Shown: piece after piece, positions 33,241-42,023 of the stretch | Position numbering within the stretch: position 1 is the stretch's first letter | Layout of the letters: each line of letters opens with the position of its first letter | NCBI GenBank assembly: GCA_963834725.1 | Contig: CAWICN010000001.1 | Location: 744,001 to 808,000 of the forward strand | Direction of reading: 5' to 3' | DNA length: 64,000 nt | Source of the DNA: PALSA-693 sp963834725 | GTDB lineage: Bacteria; Actinomycetota; Acidimicrobiia; Acidimicrobiales; Palsa-688 | Program-made: the position numbers and the translations under genes | Notes under the pieces: generated by a model | Seen by the model: the letters and a program-made list of their open reading frames with translations, nothing else | What the model was told of the DNA's origin: nothing | The model's database searches: none

Positions 33241-34805
33241 TGGCCACCTCGGCCGACGCCCATTCCGCCCCGGACGGAGGCCAGCAGTCCAAGGCCGGCC
33301 CCGCGCCGGGGGGGCAGGCCACCAGCGCTCCCATCATGGGCCGCGAGCCCGAACCCACCATCTTCGAGCTCTCCAGCCCGGGCCGGCGCGCCTGGTCGTT
33401 TCGCACCACCGGCGTCCCCGAATGGGACCCGGCCGAGCTGGTGCCCGACGGCTTGCGGCGCGACGACCCGATTCCGCTCACCGAGGTATCGGAGCGGGAC
33501 CTGGTTGCCCACGTCACCCGGCTCTCTCACCGCCAGTACTCGGTCGACCTGGGCGCCTACCCGCTCGGTTCGTGCACCATGAAGTACAACCCCAAGCTCT
33601 GCGACGACGCGGCATCGCTAGCCGGTCTCACCGCGGCCCATCCGGCCGCGCCGACCCAGTGCACGCAAGGCTGGCTCGAATTGCTCTGGTCACTGGCCGA
33701 CACCCTGTGCCGGATCACCGGAATGGCCGCAGCCACCCTGCAGCCTCCGGCCGGCGCGGCGGGCGAGCTCACCGGGCTCCTGCTCATGCGTGCCTATCAC
33801 GAATCCAACGGCGAGACGCGTCGGAAGGTGATCATTCCCGACTCCGCCCACGGCACCAACCCCGCATCGGTCACCCTCGGCGGGTACCGGACGGTCACGG
33901 TGCCATCCGATCGCCGCGGACTGGTGGACCTGGATGCCTTGCGAGCCCGGCTGGACCCCGACGTGGCCGGCATCATGCTCACCAACCCCAACACCCTGGG
34001 GCTGTTCGAGGAGGACATTGCGGACATCGCCGCGGCCGTCCACGAGGTCGGTGGGCTCCTCTATTACGACGGCGCCAACCTCAACGCCATCCTCGGCGTA
34101 ACCCGGCCAGGCGACATGGGCTTCGACATCGTCCACATGAACCTCCACAAGACCTTTGCAGTTCCCCACGGTGGCGGAGGCCCTGGTGCCGGACCGGTCG
34201 CGGTCTCGGCCCGGCTCGCCGACTTCCTCCCTGGCCCCCTCCCGGACCGCCGGCCCGATGGCAGCTTCTCCTGGTCGAGCCCCCCTCGAAGCATCGGCCG
34301 CGTGCACACGTGGCACGGCAACGCTCTGGCTCTGGCCCGGGCCTGGGCCTATATCCTTGCCAACGGTGGCGACGGGCTGCGGCGAGTGGCCGAAGGTGCG
34401 GTGCTCAACGCCAACTGGTTGCGACATCAATTGCGTGGCGTCTACGACGTGCCCTACGACCGCCCCAACATGCACGAGTTCGTGGCCTCTACGACCAGCC
34501 TCAAAAGGGCCAAGGGCACGCGCGCCCTCGACGTCGGGAAGCGCCTCCTCGAAGAGGGTTTTCACGCACCGACGGTGTATTTCCCGCTCATCGTCGACGA
34601 GGCCCTGATGATCGAGCCCACCGAGACCGAAAGCCCCCAGACCGTCGCAGCTCTCGCCGCCGCGCTGGTCCGGATCGCCGGCGATCCTGACGGGGCGTCG
34701 AGCCAGGCGCCACGCACCACGCCCGTCGGCCGGGTCGACGAAGCCCGAGCGGCCCGGACGTTGCGGCCCACCTGGGACGCCGTGGTCGGCGACGGCGACG
34801 CCTAG
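33240..34805 (+). CDS. gcvPB: Glycine dehydrogenase (decarboxylating) subunit 2
   Basis: 521 residues. The PLP lysine is in IVHMNLHKTFAVPHGGGGPG. The family blocks LGSCTMKYNPKL, LQPPAGAAGELTGLL and PDSAHGTNPASV are present, so this is the catalytic beta subunit. The first 38 residues are extra and low in complexity. The start ATG overlaps the gcvPA stop (TGATG). Together with gcvT and gcvH the glycine cleavage set is complete except for the shared lipoamide dehydrogenase. Confidence 0.95.
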   Translation: MATSADAHSAPDGGQQSKAGPAPGGQATSAPIMGREPEPTIFELSSPGRRAWSFRTTGVPEWDPAELVPDGLRRDDPIPLTEVSERDLVAHVTRLSHRQYSVDLGAYPLGSCTMKYNPKLCDDAASLAGLTAAHPAAPTQCTQGWLELLWSLADTLCRITGMAAATLQPPAGAAGELTGLLLMRAYHESNGETRRKVIIPDSAHGTNPASVTLGGYRTVTVPSDRRGLVDLDALRARLDPDVAGIMLTNPNTLGLFEEDIADIAAAVHEVGGLLYYDGANLNAILGVTRPGDMGFDIVHMNLHKTFAVPHGGGGPGAGPVAVSARLADFLPGPLPDRRPDGSFSWSSPPRSIGRVHTWHGNALALARAWAYILANGGDGLRRVAEGAVLNANWLRHQLRGVYDVPYDRPNMHEFVASTTSLKRAKGTRALDVGKRLLEEGFHAPTVYFPLIVDEALMIEPTETESPQTVAALAAALVRIAGDPDGASSQAPRTTPVGRVDEARAARTLRPTWDAVVGDGDA

Positions 34806-34812
34806 CTGCCTG

Positions 34813-35175
34813 CTACCCCGGCGACCGGCGCGGTCCCGGCGGCCGAGTCGGGCTGAGCCGGGCTATGGCCGCCAGCGTCGCGTTGAGGTCCTCGAGTGGA
34901 CCCGCCATCCGTTCGCCACCGGGGACCGAACCCAGCTGTTCCCGCAGGGCACGGGCCGCATCGTCGACTCGTTGCCGGATCTCGCCGGCGCTGGCCTGCT
35001 GCATCACGGTGAACTGCTCGAGGCCGGCGGTGGCGTCCAGGAGTCTCTGGGTGACCCGTCGCAAGTTCTCGGCTCCCTCTCGGAGCTCGCTCAGCGTCTG
35101 TGGCAGTCCGACCAACTCGGCAGTCAGCCGGCGTCCCCAGGCCTCGATCGCACCAATCGGTAGAGGAAGCTCCAT
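34813..35175 (-). CDS. Hypothetical helical protein
   Basis: 120 residues, complete from ATG. The protein is almost all amphipathic helix (LTAELVGLPQTLSELREGAE and VTQRLLDATAGLEQF), with no cysteine and no membrane segment, then a short Pro/Arg tail. It resembles phasin-like or small coiled-coil proteins in composition only. It converges with gcvPB eight bases away. I do not recognise the family. Confidence 0.55.
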   Translation of the reverse strand: MELPLPIGAIEAWGRRLTAELVGLPQTLSELREGAENLRRVTQRLLDATAGLEQFTVMQQASAGEIRQRVDDAARALREQLGSVPGGERMAGPLEDLNATLAAIARLSPTRPPGPRRSPG

Positions 35176-35293
35176 AGGTCAACGGTATCCCCCGCTGAGC
35201 ATTGGCATGGCTCGGGCGACCATTCAACAGCGGCGTTCAGGCTTGTCAGCCGGCCCGTCGGGGACCAGCGCCGCGCTACCGCGATCCCGGGTT

Positions 35294-36421
35294 CTAGGCG
35301 AACTGCAGATTGTAGGGTTGGCCCGCGGTCATCCCCGGCGGCGAGATCGACGTCCCGTTGACGTTTATCGCACCGGGATTGCCGAGACGCACCCAGACCG
35401 GGGCGGTCATGGCCCGGGATTGGCCGGCCAGGATGTCACCCATGAACATCAGCGCCCCATCGGGTCCGAGTTGCCTGATCTCGACCCAACAGGGGCCGTT
35501 GTTGGCCACGAGAGTGATCGTGGCCGACGCCCCTACCCGGTAGGTGGACGTCCCGGCGGCGGTGGAGACGAGTACGGCGCTCGGCGCGGCGGTCGTTGTC
35601 GGGGTGGTCGTCGGAGGAGTGGTCTGGGTCGATCCGACCGGCGTCCCGTGCCCCGGCGTCGCGGCAGCACTGGCCGCCGGTGGCCGTCGTCCGTGCGACC
35701 CGGGACCCGCGGACAGAGCGAACCCGACGACCCCCGCCACGAGGAGGACGGCAACCGCCGCCAAGGCCGCGCCCCGAAGGCGCAGGGCCCCCGGTCCCGA
35801 CGTCCGATACGTCAGTGCCCGCCGGCCGGGCCGGGACCGAGCCGGACGCGACCTGGCCCCCCGGTCCGGTTGGCTGGGCGCAACATCGGCCCAGCTCCTG
35901 GGACCGAGGGACGGGGAAAAATCGTTGATGGCATCGAAGTGCAACATCTTTGGCCCGACCTGACCGGTTGGCGGCGCCGACCCGTTGCCAACAACGCCGG
36001 GGACCGCTTCAACCGGGCTGTCGGCCCGATCGGACCGGTGGGCCTCGGCCGCCATGGCCGGCGGGACGGCCAGCTGTGGTGGCCGGCGCTCGGGTGTGGC
36101 GGCCGGAGCAGATGCAGGCTCGTCCGATCGCACGATCCTGGTGTTGGGGCCAGGCGAAGGAACCTCGGTCAGAGGAATCGCCTGGCGAGCTCGTCGCGAT
36201 CTCGAACGCAGGGATGGCGGTCGGGGCGTGACCGGAGGTACGGCGTCGTCGGCCACGACCCGCACGTAAGGACTCTCCGGATCGGCCAGTGTGTCCGGGT
36301 CGGCGGTTTTGTCGGAGAGCGGCGAACCGGCTTGCTGGGCGGCCAACTTTCCCATGGTGTCCAAGGCGCGCTGATAGGCCTTGACCGATCGAAACGGCGT
36401 CTGCGGACGGCCGAACGCCAC
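35294..36421 (-). CDS. Single-pass membrane protein with RodZ C-terminal-like (DUF4115) domain
   Basis: 375 residues. A cytoplasmic, Pro/Arg/Ser-rich region of about 220 residues is followed by one membrane helix (LAAVAVLLVAGVVGFALSA), a Thr/Pro-rich stalk, and an outer domain with GPCWVEIRQLGPDGALMFMG and VWVRLGNPGAINVNG. That last part matches the DUF4115 domain at the end of cell-shape protein RodZ. No helix-turn-helix is present, so it is not RodZ itself. GTG 36421 is six bases after GGAGGT; the open frame reaches TTG 36466. The palindrome AACAC/GTGTT lies at 36460-36473. Confidence 0.7.
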   Translation of the reverse strand: MAFGRPQTPFRSVKAYQRALDTMGKLAAQQAGSPLSDKTADPDTLADPESPYVRVVADDAVPPVTPRPPSLRSRSRRARQAIPLTEVPSPGPNTRIVRSDEPASAPAATPERRPPQLAVPPAMAAEAHRSDRADSPVEAVPGVVGNGSAPPTGQVGPKMLHFDAINDFSPSLGPRSWADVAPSQPDRGARSRPARSRPGRRALTYRTSGPGALRLRGAALAAVAVLLVAGVVGFALSAGPGSHGRRPPAASAAATPGHGTPVGSTQTTPPTTTPTTTAAPSAVLVSTAAGTSTYRVGASATITLVANNGPCWVEIRQLGPDGALMFMGDILAGQSRAMTAPVWVRLGNPGAINVNGTSISPPGMTAGQPYNLQFA

Positions 36422-36527
36422 AGCCACACCTCCGAGTGGATCATCGCGAAGCTCGCCAAAACACAATCGTGTTCTTACCCCCGGACACTACCCACCGATT
36501 GTCGCTACTCGAACGCGGCGCCGTTTA

Positions 36528-36537
36528 TTTCATGAAA
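36528..36537. promoter_or_regulatory. AT-rich palindrome upstream of the DUF4115-like gene
   Basis: TTTCATGAAA, a perfect 10-bp palindrome in an AT-rich patch between the recombinase and the membrane protein gene. Possibly a protein-binding site; no known box recognised. Confidence 0.3.
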
Positions 36538-36569
36538 GTTCACTTCTGCCGGCACGCGGCTGGCCGCCG

Positions 36570-37613
36570 TCATTGCCCATCCCGACGCGTGGCTCGGAGC
36601 GCGGCCTGGCCGGGATGGGCCTGTATGACGTGCCGGAGGCCCTGCCCGGTGGCAGAAAGGTAACGGCGAGTGGTCTCCAGGCTGGCGTGACCGAGTAGCT
36701 CCTGCAGTTCCACCACGTCGGCGCCCGCTTCCAGGGCGGACGTGGCAAACGTGTGCCGCAACGCGTGAACGAGCGCCCCTGCCGGCACCTGCGTCCGGAT
36801 CCCGGCCCGCACATACAGGCGATCAATGAGGTACCGAACCTGATCCACGCTCAGGCGCCGGCCCCGTACATCCACGAACAGCGGGGTCGATGGGCGGTCG
36901 AGGTCGTGCTGGGGAAAGCGCTCGATGCGCTGGCGCTGGTACTCGGAAAGCACCTGATCGAGCAGGGCATCGATGGGTATCGGCCTCGACTTGCCGCCTT
37001 TGCCGTGCACCTCGAGGCGACGAGCGCCGGGTTCGCCGTGCAGCGAGCCAACGTCGAGTCCGACCGCTTCGGCCTCGCGGATTCCGGTCACGCAGAACGT
37101 CGCCACCAGCGCCAGATCCCGGGCGGGCCACGGCTGCCGGGCCCGGGGGTCCGGCTGCGTGGCGGCACGGAGCAGGCGGCCGATGCCATCGCGGGCCCGG
37201 ATGGCCCGGGGGAGAACGGTGGGCGTCTTGGGTTTCGGGATGGCCGCCATCGGGTTGCCATCGCGCAGGCCCTCCTCGACCAGGAAGTCGAACAGGCTGG
37301 ACCAGGCCGAGTGCGCCCGCCGCACCGATGCGGCGGCATGGTCCGAGGCCCACGAGGCGAAGGCGGCCCGCAGGGCCGGTCGCTCCAGGTCGGCCAGGCC
37401 CACGTCGCCCAGCTCGCCGAGATCCTCCAGGATCGCCAACCGGGCACCGATGCCCTCCACGTCGCGTCGGTAGGCGAGAAGGGTGGCGGGCGCCGGCTTG
37501 GCCGCGCCGAGGCTGACGAGCCAGGCCTCGAGGGCATCGACGAGCGACGAAGCCGGATCCAGCTTGCGCCGCGGCACCGCGCGGGTGGTAGGGGCAGCGG
37601 GTTCCCGGGCCAC
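36570..37613 (-). CDS. Tyrosine recombinase XerC/XerD family
   Basis: 347 residues from GTG 37613. The N-terminal SAM-like core-binding domain (VDALEAWLVSLGAAKPAPAT) precedes a full catalytic domain: Arg in TGIREAEAV, Lys in HGKGGKSRPIP, HALRHTFAT, the LGHAS histidine and the Tyr nucleophile in TTRRYL. It fits chromosome-dimer resolvases rather than phage integrases, and no phage genes surround it. The frame stays open to 37886, but codon use upstream of 37613 is poor and another frame there looks coding. XerC versus XerD is not decided. Confidence 0.85.
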   Translation of the reverse strand: MAREPAAPTTRAVPRRKLDPASSLVDALEAWLVSLGAAKPAPATLLAYRRDVEGIGARLAILEDLGELGDVGLADLERPALRAAFASWASDHAAASVRRAHSAWSSLFDFLVEEGLRDGNPMAAIPKPKTPTVLPRAIRARDGIGRLLRAATQPDPRARQPWPARDLALVATFCVTGIREAEAVGLDVGSLHGEPGARRLEVHGKGGKSRPIPIDALLDQVLSEYQRQRIERFPQHDLDRPSTPLFVDVRGRRLSVDQVRYLIDRLYVRAGIRTQVPAGALVHALRHTFATSALEAGADVVELQELLGHASLETTRRYLSATGQGLRHVIQAHPGQAALRATRRDGQ

Positions 37614-37695
37614 GACGGCTGCGAGGCTAGCGGGGCCACCCGGCTCCGGCGCGCACGCCCGGCGCCGCCGGTGGTGGGCGATGCGGCACCCGTCT

Positions 37696-37841
37696 TTAGC
37701 TGTCCCTCGCGGCCGGCTGACGCCTGGCCAGCGCCACCTGTTGGCCGGCGGCCTCGGAGAGGGCCAGCTCGATCGGCTCCGGGGTGCGCGTGCCAAGGCC
37801 GACCGGTTCGTTCTCTGAGCCTCGGTCACGCTGCCGTTCAT
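37696..37841 (-). pseudogene. Coding-like fragment with no start codon between queA and the recombinase
   Basis: On the reverse strand, one frame ending at TAA 37696-37698 reads EPVGLGTRTPEPIELALSEA and on to ARRQPAARDS, with nearly every codon ending in G or C, the coding pattern of this genome. No ATG, GTG or TTG occurs in that frame nearby, while the frame of ATG 37841 gives poor codon use. It may be the end of a small gene broken by a one-base shift. Confidence 0.3.
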
Positions 37842-38935
37842 GGTAGGACCAGGTGGCTGTCGCCGAACTCGTGCCAGAGATACCACCCCGCCACGGCGGC
37901 GTGGTAGGAGGCGTCGACGAGGTCCGGCCCTGCGATGGCCTCGAGCAGGGCCAGATGAGAGGCGCCCGGCTCGTGCCAGCCGGTCAGGAGCCCATCAACG
38001 GCCCGGACGGGCTGGTCGCGCCCGACCACCAGCTCGGTCCATCCCTCCCCTGGGTGGACCACACCGTAAGGGTCGGCAACGGTTTCGACGGCGCGGACGG
38101 CCGTGGTCCCGATCGCGATGACCCGGCGCCCGGCTCGGCGGGCCTCGTTGATCCGGGCGGCGGTGGTCGGGGGGATCCGATACCACTCCGCCACCGGTGG
38201 CTCATGCTGTCCGGGCGAAGAAACTCCGCAATGCAGGATAAAAGGTGCGAAACCGACTCCCCGGGAGACCAGCCGGGTGATCACCTCGGTACTGAACGGG
38301 CGGGCCGCGCTCGGCATCTCCGCGCTCCCGGGCACCTCGGCGAACACCGTCTGGTAGCTGGAAATCGGCCAGGCCTGCGGGACGTACGGGTAGCGGATGG
38401 GCTGGCCGTAGCGAGCGAGGTAGGGGAGTACCGGGTCGGGGAGCTGGAGGGTCGCCACCCAGACGCGGACCCGGCCCATCATGGCTGCGGAGGAGGCAGG
38501 CAGGCACAGCTGGGCCCGACCGCCGCCAGGCAGATGGACGATCGTGGCCGGCTCGGCGTCGAGCCACGGGGTGCCAGCGGCGCCGGCGCTCGCCCCGTGC
38601 CGGAGTTCGACCATCGACAGTCCGCCGGGCAGCCGGCCGGAGAAGTGGAGGGCGGCCGGCCGGCCGTTCGCCATCCCGTCGATGTGGGCGGGCAGTGTCG
38701 CCGACGTGTTGACGACCAGCACGTCACCGGCTTCGAGCAGGTCCGGCAGGTCCGTGAAACGGGCGTGGCTCACGGAGCCGTCGCCGCGCCGGGCGACGAG
38801 AAGGCGGACGCCGTCGCGGGCCAGGCCGCGGCCCTCAGGCGGGGCCGAGGCCTCCAGGTCCGGTGGGAGTCGAAAGCCGACCGGATCCCATCGACGGGGT
38901 CGAGGACGCCCGTCGAGGGCCATGGCGGGGCTCAT
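37838..38935 (-). CDS. queA: tRNA preQ1(34) S-adenosylmethionine ribosyltransferase-isomerase
   Basis: 365 residues. QueA-specific blocks are VLVVNTSATLPAHIDG, a TVFAEVPGSAEMPSAARPFS segment, GVGFAPFILHCGV and AIGTTAVRAVETVA, with TGWHEPGASHLALLEAI near the end. The enzyme transfers ribose from AdoMet to 7-aminomethyl-7-deazaguanine in tRNA, late in queuosine synthesis. It is divergent from the enterobacterial type. No other queuosine gene is in the window. Its ATG overlaps the stop of the SDR gene. Confidence 0.85.
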   Translation of the reverse strand: MSPAMALDGRPRPRRWDPVGFRLPPDLEASAPPEGRGLARDGVRLLVARRGDGSVSHARFTDLPDLLEAGDVLVVNTSATLPAHIDGMANGRPAALHFSGRLPGGLSMVELRHGASAGAAGTPWLDAEPATIVHLPGGGRAQLCLPASSAAMMGRVRVWVATLQLPDPVLPYLARYGQPIRYPYVPQAWPISSYQTVFAEVPGSAEMPSAARPFSTEVITRLVSRGVGFAPFILHCGVSSPGQHEPPVAEWYRIPPTTAARINEARRAGRRVIAIGTTAVRAVETVADPYGVVHPGEGWTELVVGRDQPVRAVDGLLTGWHEPGASHLALLEAIAGPDLVDASYHAAVAGWYLWHEFGDSHLVLP

Positions 38936-39648
38936 GACACCGATGCCGATGGGACGAGGTCGGCGAGCCGGATCCGCCCGGAGGGCCGGTCGGATTCGAC
39001 CAGGGCAAGCAGCGCTGGGACGACAGCGACGGGTTCAGGCCGATCGGAGATGTCCTCACCCGGGAAGGCCTCCTGATGCATGCGCGTGCGCAGGTCGCCG
39101 GGATCGACCGACCAGACCCGCCACCCGCGCTGTTCGACGGCCAGCACCGCGCTCAGGTGGTCCAGAGCCGCCTTGGAGGCGCCGTAGCCGCCCCAGCCCG
39201 GATAGGCCTCGACAGATGCGTCCGACGTGATGTTCAGCACCCGGGGCCGGTTCGCCTTGTCCAGCTGGGGGCGGACGGCCTGGAGCAGGCCAAGGGGGGC
39301 CAGCAGGTTCGTCTCCACGACGCCGCGGAGGGCCGCCAGCGGGTACCGGGTCAGCGGGGGGAGCGGGCTCGGTCCAAGGGTGCTGGCGTTGTTGACCAGC
39401 AGCTCCAGGCCACCGAGTCGCCCCGCTTCGAGGGCCAGCCGAGCCCGGTGGCCGGCGTCGGTGACGTCGCCGGCGACAGGGATCACGCGCGTCCCGGGTG
39501 CCCGGGTCCGGTCGATGGCAGCGGTGGTCGCTGAGAGCGCGGCTTCGCCGCGGGCGTCGATCACCAGCGACCAGCCGGCCGACGCCAGGCCGTGGGCCAG
39601 CGCCGCTCCGAGTCCCATGGATGCTCCGGTCACGATAGCCGTCGGCAT
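38932..39648 (-). CDS. Short-chain dehydrogenase/reductase family oxidoreductase
   Basis: 238 residues. TGASMGLGAALAHGL is the cofactor-binding motif, LLVNNASTLG the second, and YGASK the catalytic Tyr-x3-Lys pair with a serine in LNITSDAS. The C-terminus has RTRMHQEAFPGEDIS. Substrate unknown. ATG 39648 was chosen because the family starts just before TAIVTGAS; the open frame goes back to 39723. The gene overlaps queA by four bases, so they share a transcript. Confidence 0.85.
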   Translation of the reverse strand: MPTAIVTGASMGLGAALAHGLASAGWSLVIDARGEAALSATTAAIDRTRAPGTRVIPVAGDVTDAGHRARLALEAGRLGGLELLVNNASTLGPSPLPPLTRYPLAALRGVVETNLLAPLGLLQAVRPQLDKANRPRVLNITSDASVEAYPGWGGYGASKAALDHLSAVLAVEQRGWRVWSVDPGDLRTRMHQEAFPGEDISDRPEPVAVVPALLALVESDRPSGRIRLADLVPSASVS

Positions 39649-39712
39649 AACTGTCCTGCCTTCCCTCGATGCGATGCGGCCGTCCGGCCGATGACTCGCC
39701 TCTTCGAATAAA

Positions 39713-39728
39713 GATAGCATCATCTATC
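39713..39728. promoter_or_regulatory. GATAG/CTATC inverted repeat upstream of the SDR gene
   Basis: GATAG (39713-39717) and CTATC (39724-39728) flank six bases, and TATCTT on the reverse strand overlaps as a possible -10 box. A similar GATAA-6-TTATC repeat lies at 41340-41355. The remaining 270 bp up to the antiporter gene show no coding frame. Confidence 0.35.
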
Positions 39729-40001
39729 CAAAATGGGGGAAGATTCTGGGTGCCACTGGCGACGACCCGGGGCGGCGCAGGGGAGGGAGGGGGAGCCGCC
39801 TTGTCGGGCGGGTCGGACGAGGGTTTGCCTATTCAGAAAATCCCCTGCCTTCTGCGGTCACAATCGGCCGCGATTTTCTCGCCGGTTCCGGGTGCTACCG
39901 GCACGACCAGCAGAAAATACCCCTGTGGTGACCACCGGCTCGAGCCCGGCGTCAACGCCGTCTGTTCTGCGAAAGAGGGCTGAGTGGAAGATTCTGGAGG
40001 T

Positions 40002-41222
40002 TTATTGGGGACGAATAACGCGGGGGGGAGCGCTCCTGAGGATCTTCAAGGCGACTGGCGGGTAAATGACGACAGAAAGCAGGCCGGCGACTACCAGAGC
40101 GGCCGCAGTTGAGGCGCGTTGGTGATTGGTTTCGACCCCGATGGTGGTGGCCACGACGATGAACGTCAGTGAGGTGGCTTGCATGAATCCGGCTCCGGCA
40201 GCGCGGACCCGTCCCACCATGCGGGCATACAGCAGGGCGGGAAGTCCCCGCACCACCAGGAGAGCGACCAGGAAGATAGGTACGGCGATCATGGCCCGGG
40301 TGCTGTGCAACAGAGAGCTCATGTCCAGGCCGACTCCGGTGCTAACGAAGAACACCGGGATCAAGAAACCGAAGCCGATGGCCTCCAGCTTGCCCCGGAA
40401 CTCCGCCCGGTCGACCGGTGTCTCGTCGGTACGCCGGATGATGACGCCCGCCAGAAAGGCGCCCAGGATCATGGCCAGCCCAAAGTGTTCGGCTACCACC
40501 CCAAAGGCCAGGGCCAGCGTGATGGCCACCCGGACCCGCAACTGAGAGCTGGTGTTCTCCAGGCGACGCACGGCGTCGTGCAGGGGGCGCCATATCCGAA
40601 TCCGCTGCGTCACCACCACCGTTAGGGCGGTGAAGCCCACGAAGCCGGCCAGAAGTCCCAGCTCCACGGAGGGGTTCGTGGACGAGGCTGAGAAGAACAC
40701 CGAAAGCAGCACCAGCGGAACCAGCTCAGCCAGCGACCCTGCGGCCATGATGAGACGACCGAAGACGGTTTCGGCCTGGCCGACGTCCATGAGGATGGGC
40801 ACCAGAACACCCAGCGACGTGGCCATCAACGTGATGCCCACCAACAGACCGTCCCTGATCTCGCCGGCGCCTTGCAGCCCGTACGCGACCAGCAACGCCA
40901 GAGCGGCAGACATGACGAAGGCTCGGCCCACGACCGAGAGGGCCCGGCGGTCGAACAGGCGGAGGTCGATCTCGAAGCCAGCCAGGAACAGCAGGAACCC
41001 CAGGCCCAGGTCTGACGTTACCCGAACCGCAACATCGAGATGGGCCCAGCCCAGCACCGACGGTCCGACCAGAACGCCGCCGAGGATCTCCAGAACCACC
41101 GCCGGCACCTTCACCGCGGGCGCCAACCCAAGCAGAAGTGGCACCAGCACGGCCACCCCGCCAATGATCAGGAGACTATTAAACGTGATCATGTGACCGA
41201 ACCAACCTGGCCAGCTGTCCAT
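40002..41222 (-). CDS. Kef-type cation:proton antiporter (CPA2 family)
   Basis: 406 residues with about 12 hydrophobic segments. LEILGGVLVGPSVLG, LGLGFLLFLAGFEIDL and LAMILGAFLAGVIIRRTDE are CPA2 antiporter motifs, and VFFVSTGVGLDMSSL is typical of the later helices. No TrkA-N regulatory domain is attached. It would exchange Na+ or K+ for protons across the cytoplasmic membrane. ATG 41222 and ATG 41192 are both possible starts. Codon use is less GC-biased than in the housekeeping genes around it. Confidence 0.85.
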   Translation of the reverse strand: MDSWPGWFGHMITFNSLLIIGGVAVLVPLLLGLAPAVKVPAVVLEILGGVLVGPSVLGWAHLDVAVRVTSDLGLGFLLFLAGFEIDLRLFDRRALSVVGRAFVMSAALALLVAYGLQGAGEIRDGLLVGITLMATSLGVLVPILMDVGQAETVFGRLIMAAGSLAELVPLVLLSVFFSASSTNPSVELGLLAGFVGFTALTVVVTQRIRIWRPLHDAVRRLENTSSQLRVRVAITLALAFGVVAEHFGLAMILGAFLAGVIIRRTDETPVDRAEFRGKLEAIGFGFLIPVFFVSTGVGLDMSSLLHSTRAMIAVPIFLVALLVVRGLPALLYARMVGRVRAAGAGFMQATSLTFIVVATTIGVETNHQRASTAAALVVAGLLSVVIYPPVALKILRSAPPRVIRPQ

Positions 41223-41594
41223 ACACTGAGCCAGCAGCCAGCGCTTGTCCGCCTGATAGTAGAAGCCGGTCGTGTTCGATCACGGCGGCTCCTCGCCAGC
41301 GCGGCATCGGTGTTGTGTAACCACGTCTCCTTTTTTACTGATAATCACAGTTATCCGTAAAGCCCCAGGACCGACGACCGCCACCATCGCCTGCTGGACC
41401 GACGCGGGCACATGTCCGGCCAGAGCGGCAGATTTCCGGCGGGCTACCAGCGGGGCGATCCCAGCGTTGCGATCTCGCAGATCGTCTCGGTCCGACCTTT
41501 GAGCGCCCCACAGGCGGAACTGTCGAAACTGGTCTAGTCCCACCATTTGGTAGTCTTTTCCAGCGAGGCCTTTGGAAGGAAGGACATCCCGCAC
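41223..41594. promoter_or_regulatory. Divergent promoter region between antiporter and PRC-barrel genes
   Basis: An AT-rich patch at 41330-41360 holds TTTTTTACTGATAATCACAG with the palindrome TGATAATCA and the inverted repeat GATAA (41340-41344) / TTATC (41351-41355). A purine-rich GGAAGGAAGGA at 41574-41584 precedes GTG 41595. Nothing else is recognisable. Confidence 0.4.
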
Positions 41595-41954
41595 GTGGAT
41601 GAGGGTCGGCCGATCTCCTATTTGGCGTTGGCTGTTGGTACCCCAGTTATTACCTCTGTGGGAAGTGAGTTCGGCAAGGTTCACCACGTACTACAGATTC
41701 CGGAGCTGGACCTGTTCGATGGAATCTCCGTGGAGACCGGTCATGGCTTGCGTTTTGTGGACCGCGACCAGATTGCCGAAATCACCACGACAGTTGTTCG
41801 GTGTGCGCTGAGCGATGAGGAAGCGATGTCCCTTCCGCCGCCGACAGGAACGCCAGCAGTGAAAATTGACCTGGCTCACGACGAAGGGCCTTCTCTGACG
41901 GCTCGCCTTGGTCGACTGTTCGGGCGCCCGCACTGGAAGAACATCGACACGTAA
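41595..41954 (+). CDS. PRC-barrel domain protein
   Basis: 119 residues. The PRC-barrel core is GTPVITSVGSEFGKVHHVLQ and DLFDGISVETGHGLRFVDRDQIAEI, the arrangement found in small stand-alone PRC proteins of actinobacteria and in RimM and photosynthetic reaction-centre H subunits. The C-terminal 50 residues are charged and probably flexible. GTG 41595 follows a good purine-rich ribosome site; TTG 41547 would add 16 residues. Function unknown; a stress or membrane-surface adaptor role is only a guess. Confidence 0.7.
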   Translation: MDEGRPISYLALAVGTPVITSVGSEFGKVHHVLQIPELDLFDGISVETGHGLRFVDRDQIAEITTTVVRCALSDEEAMSLPPPTGTPAVKIDLAHDEGPSLTARLGRLFGRPHWKNIDT

Positions 41955-42023
41955 CGACGCGCTCACGGGTGTCAGGGATCGGCCAGCTCGTGGGCGTCGA
42001 GGGACAATCACGGGGTCCGCCCC

